In this document: one piece after another, positions 61,467-64,000 of the stretch
How positions within the stretch are numbered: the first letter of the stretch is position 1
How the letters are laid out: every line of letters begins with the position of its first letter
DNA from: Pseudalkalibacillus sp052246725
GTDB lineage: Bacteria > Bacillota > Bacilli > Bacillales > Fictibacillaceae
Length of the DNA stretch: 64,000 nt
NCBI GenBank assembly: GCA_052246725.1
Contig: JBQQCL010000011.1
Strand: one strand, 5' to 3'
Translations under genes and position numbers: made by a program
The notes under the pieces: model-generated
The model's database searches: none
The model's input: the letters and a program-made list of their open reading frames with translations, nothing else
What the model was told of the DNA's origin: nothing

Positions 61467-61901
61467 ATGATAAGAGTTGTTGTTACTAAAACGATCGAAC
61501 AGCCTCCTGAAAAAGTGTTTACGTATATTGCAAACTTTGAAAACAACCCAAAGTGGCAAAAAGGTATAATCGAGGCAAAGTTCACTACAAATGAGCCGCT
61601 ACAGGTAGGTTCAACGTATGATCAAGTAGCGAAATTTTTAGGCAAGCGTATTATCACAACGTTCCGTGTTGTAGCGTATGAAGAAAATGAAAAAATAAAG
61701 ATTACAAGTGTTAAGAGCACCTTTCCAATTACGGTCACACGTACGGTGGAGCCTTTTAATGGGGCAACAAAGGTGACTACTATAGTCGAAGGTGATGCTT
61801 CGAAAGTGTTTAAAATTACTCAACCGATAATGAAAAAAATGGTTGAAAAATCCGTAAAAACTGATTATGAAAACTTAAAGAAACAACTCGAAGGTAAGTG
61901 A
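61467..61901 (+). CDS. SRPBCC-family (START-like) protein
   Basis: A 144-residue protein of the polyketide cyclase/START-like fold: VTKTIEQPPEKVFTYIANFENNPKWQKGIIEAKF at the start, then VGSTYDQVAKFLGKRIITTFRVVAYE, and a long C-terminal helix (IMKKMVEKSVKTDYENLKKQLEG). Such proteins bind hydrophobic small molecules. The function is unknown. Start ATG 61467 has AAAGGTG six bases upstream. Confidence 0.85.
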   Translation: MIRVVVTKTIEQPPEKVFTYIANFENNPKWQKGIIEAKFTTNEPLQVGSTYDQVAKFLGKRIITTFRVVAYEENEKIKITSVKSTFPITVTRTVEPFNGATKVTTIVEGDASKVFKITQPIMKKMVEKSVKTDYENLKKQLEGK

Positions 61902-61960
61902 TTCAAAAGGGCTAATGTCCTAAACCTAGTATTTAACTGTAACAGGGACTATGAATCTAG

Positions 61961-61989
61961 TTGTTAGACCTCTAATCACGTGGTATAAT
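61961..61989 (+). promoter_or_regulatory. SigA-type promoter of the 2OG/Fe(II) oxygenase gene
   Basis: TTGTTA (-35, 61961-61966) and TATAAT (-10, 61984-61989) with a 17-base spacer. This is a strong match to the consensus, 53 bases before the start codon. Confidence 0.75.
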
Positions 61990-61999
61990 CAAAAAGGTT

Positions 62000-62013
62000 T
62001 GTAAACGATTACA
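62000..62013 (+). promoter_or_regulatory. cre (CcpA-binding) site just downstream of the oxygenase promoter
   Basis: TGTAAACGATTACA matches TGWAANCGNTNWCA at every position. It starts ten bases after the -10 box, covering the likely start of transcription, the classic position for CcpA repression. Confidence 0.8.
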
Positions 62014-62042
62014 TTTTTTATATCTGGGGAGGTTCTAACATT

Positions 62043-62993
62043 TTGAGTAAACCATTTATTCGTACATTGAATCTAAAGGAATATACACACGGAGACTCAC
62101 AGTCCCGCCAAGCGTTCTCCGAAGAATTTGCAGCTGGGCTTAAGGAAATCGGCTTTATCATTCTAGAAGGTCATGGTGTTGACCCGAAATTGATCGACAA
62201 AAACTATGAATTATGGGAAAAGCTTTTCAGCATGAATGTGGAAACAAAGCAAAATTATGAAGGAATTGATGGAGGACAGCGTGGGTACACCGGTTTTGGA
62301 AAAGAGCATGCGAAAAACCGCACTGTCGGTGACCTGAAGGAGTTTTGGCATACAGGACAAGAACTTCCTCATGGGCATCCTTTAACTGCAGACTATCCTG
62401 CAAACGTATGGCCAGAAGAAATTCCTGAACTGCGTAAGTACGCTGGAAATTTTTATCGTGAATTGGAACGTGTTGCGCGCAACATGCTTGAAGCATTGGC
62501 ACTGCATTTCGATCTTCGTCAAGAATTCTTCTCTGACATGATCAAGGATGGAAACAGCATCCTTCGTTCCATCCATTACCCAAAACTTGATGAATCGATG
62601 GATCCGAATGCAATCCGTGCAGCAGAACACGAAGATATCAACTTGATTACGTTACTAGTCGAATCTACAGCATCTGGATTAGAGCTTCTAACTCGTGAAG
62701 GCGAGTGGATGGAAGTAAAAGCTGAAAAAGGGCAGATTATCGTTGATGCAGGAGACATGCTTTCACGAATCACAAACGAAGTCATTCCTGCCACAACGCA
62801 CCGTGTCGTTAACCCTAAAGGTGAAAACACATCCAGATATTCAATGCCGTTCTTTGTCCACCCTTACAGCAGTTGTTTACTCGAAACGATCCCAGCTTGT
62901 GTGACTAAAGATAATCCCGAGAAATATCCTGCGATTACAGCCGGAGACTTTCTTTACGAGCGTTTGGTTGAAATCGGCTTGATAAAAGCGTAA
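62043..62993 (+). CDS. Isopenicillin-N-synthase-like 2-oxoglutarate/Fe(II) dioxygenase
   Basis: A 316-residue enzyme with the IPNS/flavanone-hydroxylase fold: an N-terminal DIOX_N half (SRQAFSEEFAAGLKEIGFIILEGHGV) and a 2OG-FeII_Oxy half. The iron ligands are His196 and Asp198 (AEHED) and His253 (TTHRVV). RYSMPFF near residue 265 carries the conserved Arg and Ser that bind 2-oxoglutarate. It should hydroxylate or oxidise an unknown small substrate. The start is TTG 62043 with GGGGAGG nine bases upstream. Catabolite control is predicted from the cre at 62000. Confidence 0.88.
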   Translation: MSKPFIRTLNLKEYTHGDSQSRQAFSEEFAAGLKEIGFIILEGHGVDPKLIDKNYELWEKLFSMNVETKQNYEGIDGGQRGYTGFGKEHAKNRTVGDLKEFWHTGQELPHGHPLTADYPANVWPEEIPELRKYAGNFYRELERVARNMLEALALHFDLRQEFFSDMIKDGNSILRSIHYPKLDESMDPNAIRAAEHEDINLITLLVESTASGLELLTREGEWMEVKAEKGQIIVDAGDMLSRITNEVIPATTHRVVNPKGENTSRYSMPFFVHPYSSCLLETIPACVTKDNPEKYPAITAGDFLYERLVEIGLIKA

Positions 62994-63008
62994 ACATAGA
63001 ATTCAGTT

Positions 63009-63038
63009 AAAAAAGGCACCTTTTGAGGTACCTTTTTT
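63009..63038. terminator. Bidirectional terminator after the oxygenase gene
   Basis: AAAAGGCACC/GGTACCTTTT around TTTTGA, with A-rich and T-rich flanks. It serves the oxygenase gene and the convergent membrane gene. Confidence 0.85.
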
Positions 63039-63046
63039 CAATTCGC

Positions 63047-63798
63047 TTATGTCATAAGCCCTCTTCTATTGCCCTTAAGGATCGTCAATCCGTAAAGGAC
63101 CATGCCCGTTACAAACAAAAATCCTGTAAATCCGAGTAAAGCAGAGAGAAAAGCGAGGAAATGCCGATCCAATGTTGCATGGATATTATCCGTCAAACCT
63201 GAAAATATACCTGATAGTTCCAGCTGTGTATACATCCATTCAATCCCAATGATATGGAACAACACAGCAGCGGTCATCACTGTGAACCCTGCTATCACAC
63301 AAAGTGCTGACAACCACTTCAAGTTTCTTAACCGATTCGTCGCCAGTAAGAAACTGAGGCCAATCAACAGAATAACCATCAAGCCATTCCAAATTAGCAA
63401 CGCAGTCATTTGCTCATAATACTTCTTAATTTGATCCATTCGTTTTTGGTCCATTTTCAGTAACGGTGCCCATTCTACATGATCGATGAATTTATCATGG
63501 TAGATGGTTTCACCTTGCATGCTTTCACTGCGCTGCACTTTCTCAAGGAAAGCGGTGCGAATATCAGTGAGATCAATCGCTTCTAATTCAACATCTTTAT
63601 CTAAAATATAATCCCACATGTCCTTCTCGATGAAGGATAGGATTTCTGAAATCCGATTGATACACCTGTTTGCTTAAACTCACTGACTGTATCATACGGC
63701 TTAAATACCGTAAGATGAACAGCCATCAAAATGAGTGTTGCTGAAATCAATAAAAACAAACTTCCGTATATCAAGTATTTAATCGTTTTAACTACCAC
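63047..63798 (-). pseudogene. Membrane protein gene broken by a frameshift
   Basis: Two open frames on the minus strand, 63798-63601 and 63619-63047, together form one membrane protein of about 250 residues. The first has an N-terminal signal-anchor (YLIYGSLFLLISATLILMAVHLTVF), the second four more helices. Reading the second frame upstream of its ATG gives CINRISEILSFIEKDMWDYIL, a sensible continuation, while the first frame at the same place runs into SYPSSRRTCGIIF and stops. So a single indel lies near 63650. It recalls the TIGR01906/DUF1461 family in layout, but I am not sure of that. It may also be a sequencing error. Confidence 0.6.
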
Positions 63799-63875
63799 AC
63801 AAACACACCCTTATCAACTGTGCAAACCTTGTTAACCTATTCTCTTTCCTAGGTCTTCAGTCCTTCTTAAATGAA

Positions 63876-64000
63876 GGCTGTTTTCGCAAACTTTGTTGCT
63901 CTTGCACTTAAAGAAAGTATAAAATACTTTCTTCAGTATAAGGGCAACTAAGGCTCGACCTACAAAAGGCTTGGTCTCGCCAAGTTTTCTTTAAAAGTCG
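63876..64000 (+). repeat. Long repeat LR, copy F (start only; window ends)
   Basis: The copy starts GGCTGTTTTCGCAAACTTTG and contains the nested 89-bp short repeat (63905-63993). The window ends after AAAGTCG of the common core. Confidence 0.8.
63905..63993 (+). repeat. Short repeat SR nested in LR copy F
   Basis: 89 bp, apparently identical to the copy in B (7774-7862), at the same long-repeat position. Confidence 0.85.

Noticed and set aside
1..64000. CRISPR arrays, tRNA/rRNA genes, prophage or complete insertion sequences
   Set aside because: None was seen: the repeats lack CRISPR spacing, no cloverleaf or rRNA sequence was recognised, and no transposase or integrase reading frame is present.

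Overview
The window reads as chromosomal DNA of an aerobic, endospore-forming member of the Bacillaceae. Signs of this are AGGAGG-type ribosome binding sites, frequent TTG/GTG starts, a qoxABCD-ywcE locus, bacillithiol deacetylase BshB2 with YojF, AprX, MhqR-like and NsrR regulators, and a YuzL-like small basic protein. I saw no phage genes, transposases, tRNA, rRNA or CRISPR arrays. The species cannot be fixed from this window; a soil or alkaliphile-type Bacillus relative is the best guess.

Layout. 1-3.5 kb: partial stress protein, CheX-like phosphatase, a FrnE/DsbA-family oxidoreductase with an in-frame UGA in its CxxC motif, a WrbA-like quinone reductase and its MhqR-like repressor. 3.6-7.3 kb: a TAXI-type TRAP transporter operon (binding protein, DUF1850, fused permease). 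7.3-18.6 kb: SLAP-domain protein, FdhF/YdeP-like molybdoenzyme, amidase, MOSC protein, YczE-like membrane protein, histidine phosphatase, diguanylate cyclase, DUF420 and FUSC-type exporter. 18.8-26.6 kb: zinc-ribbon protein plus HtrA-like protease, nucleotidase, TrxR-like flavoprotein, MscS channel and small proteins. 26.6-33 kb: Ung, flavin reductase, Eis-like acetyltransferase, a broken aminopeptidase and BshB2. 33-43 kb: K+/H+ antiporter, NsrR with flavohaemoglobin Hmp and the NsrR operator, MsrAB, a TetR-ABC exporter operon and a methyltransferase. 42.8-56 kb: a 3133-residue secreted subtilase, an acetyltransferase, AprX and a double P-loop ATPase. 56-64 kb: DUF488, YwcE, the Qox oxidase, an SRPBCC protein, a 2-oxoglutarate/Fe(II)-type oxygenase with a cre site, and a frameshifted membrane gene.

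Two themes stand out. One is redox and electrophile defence: quinone reductase/MhqR, FrnE, Hmp/NsrR, MsrAB, bacillithiol synthesis and a TrxR-like flavoprotein. The other is a dense population of short non-coding repeats. A long (~320-450 bp) element occurs six times, and an ~89-bp element with two hairpins occurs both alone and nested inside the long one at a single fixed position, with empty-site copies present. A 52-bp tandem hairpin repeat sits in two distant intergenic regions.

The most unusual single observation is the FrnE gene. It has an ideal ribosome binding site, a UGA exactly where the first Cys of CPFC should be, and a perfect 7-bp hairpin with a GGU apical loop at bacterial-SECIS distance. 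This makes it a candidate selenoprotein; a fresh nonsense mutation is the alternative. No selenocysteine machinery lies in the window, so this has to be tested against the whole genome.
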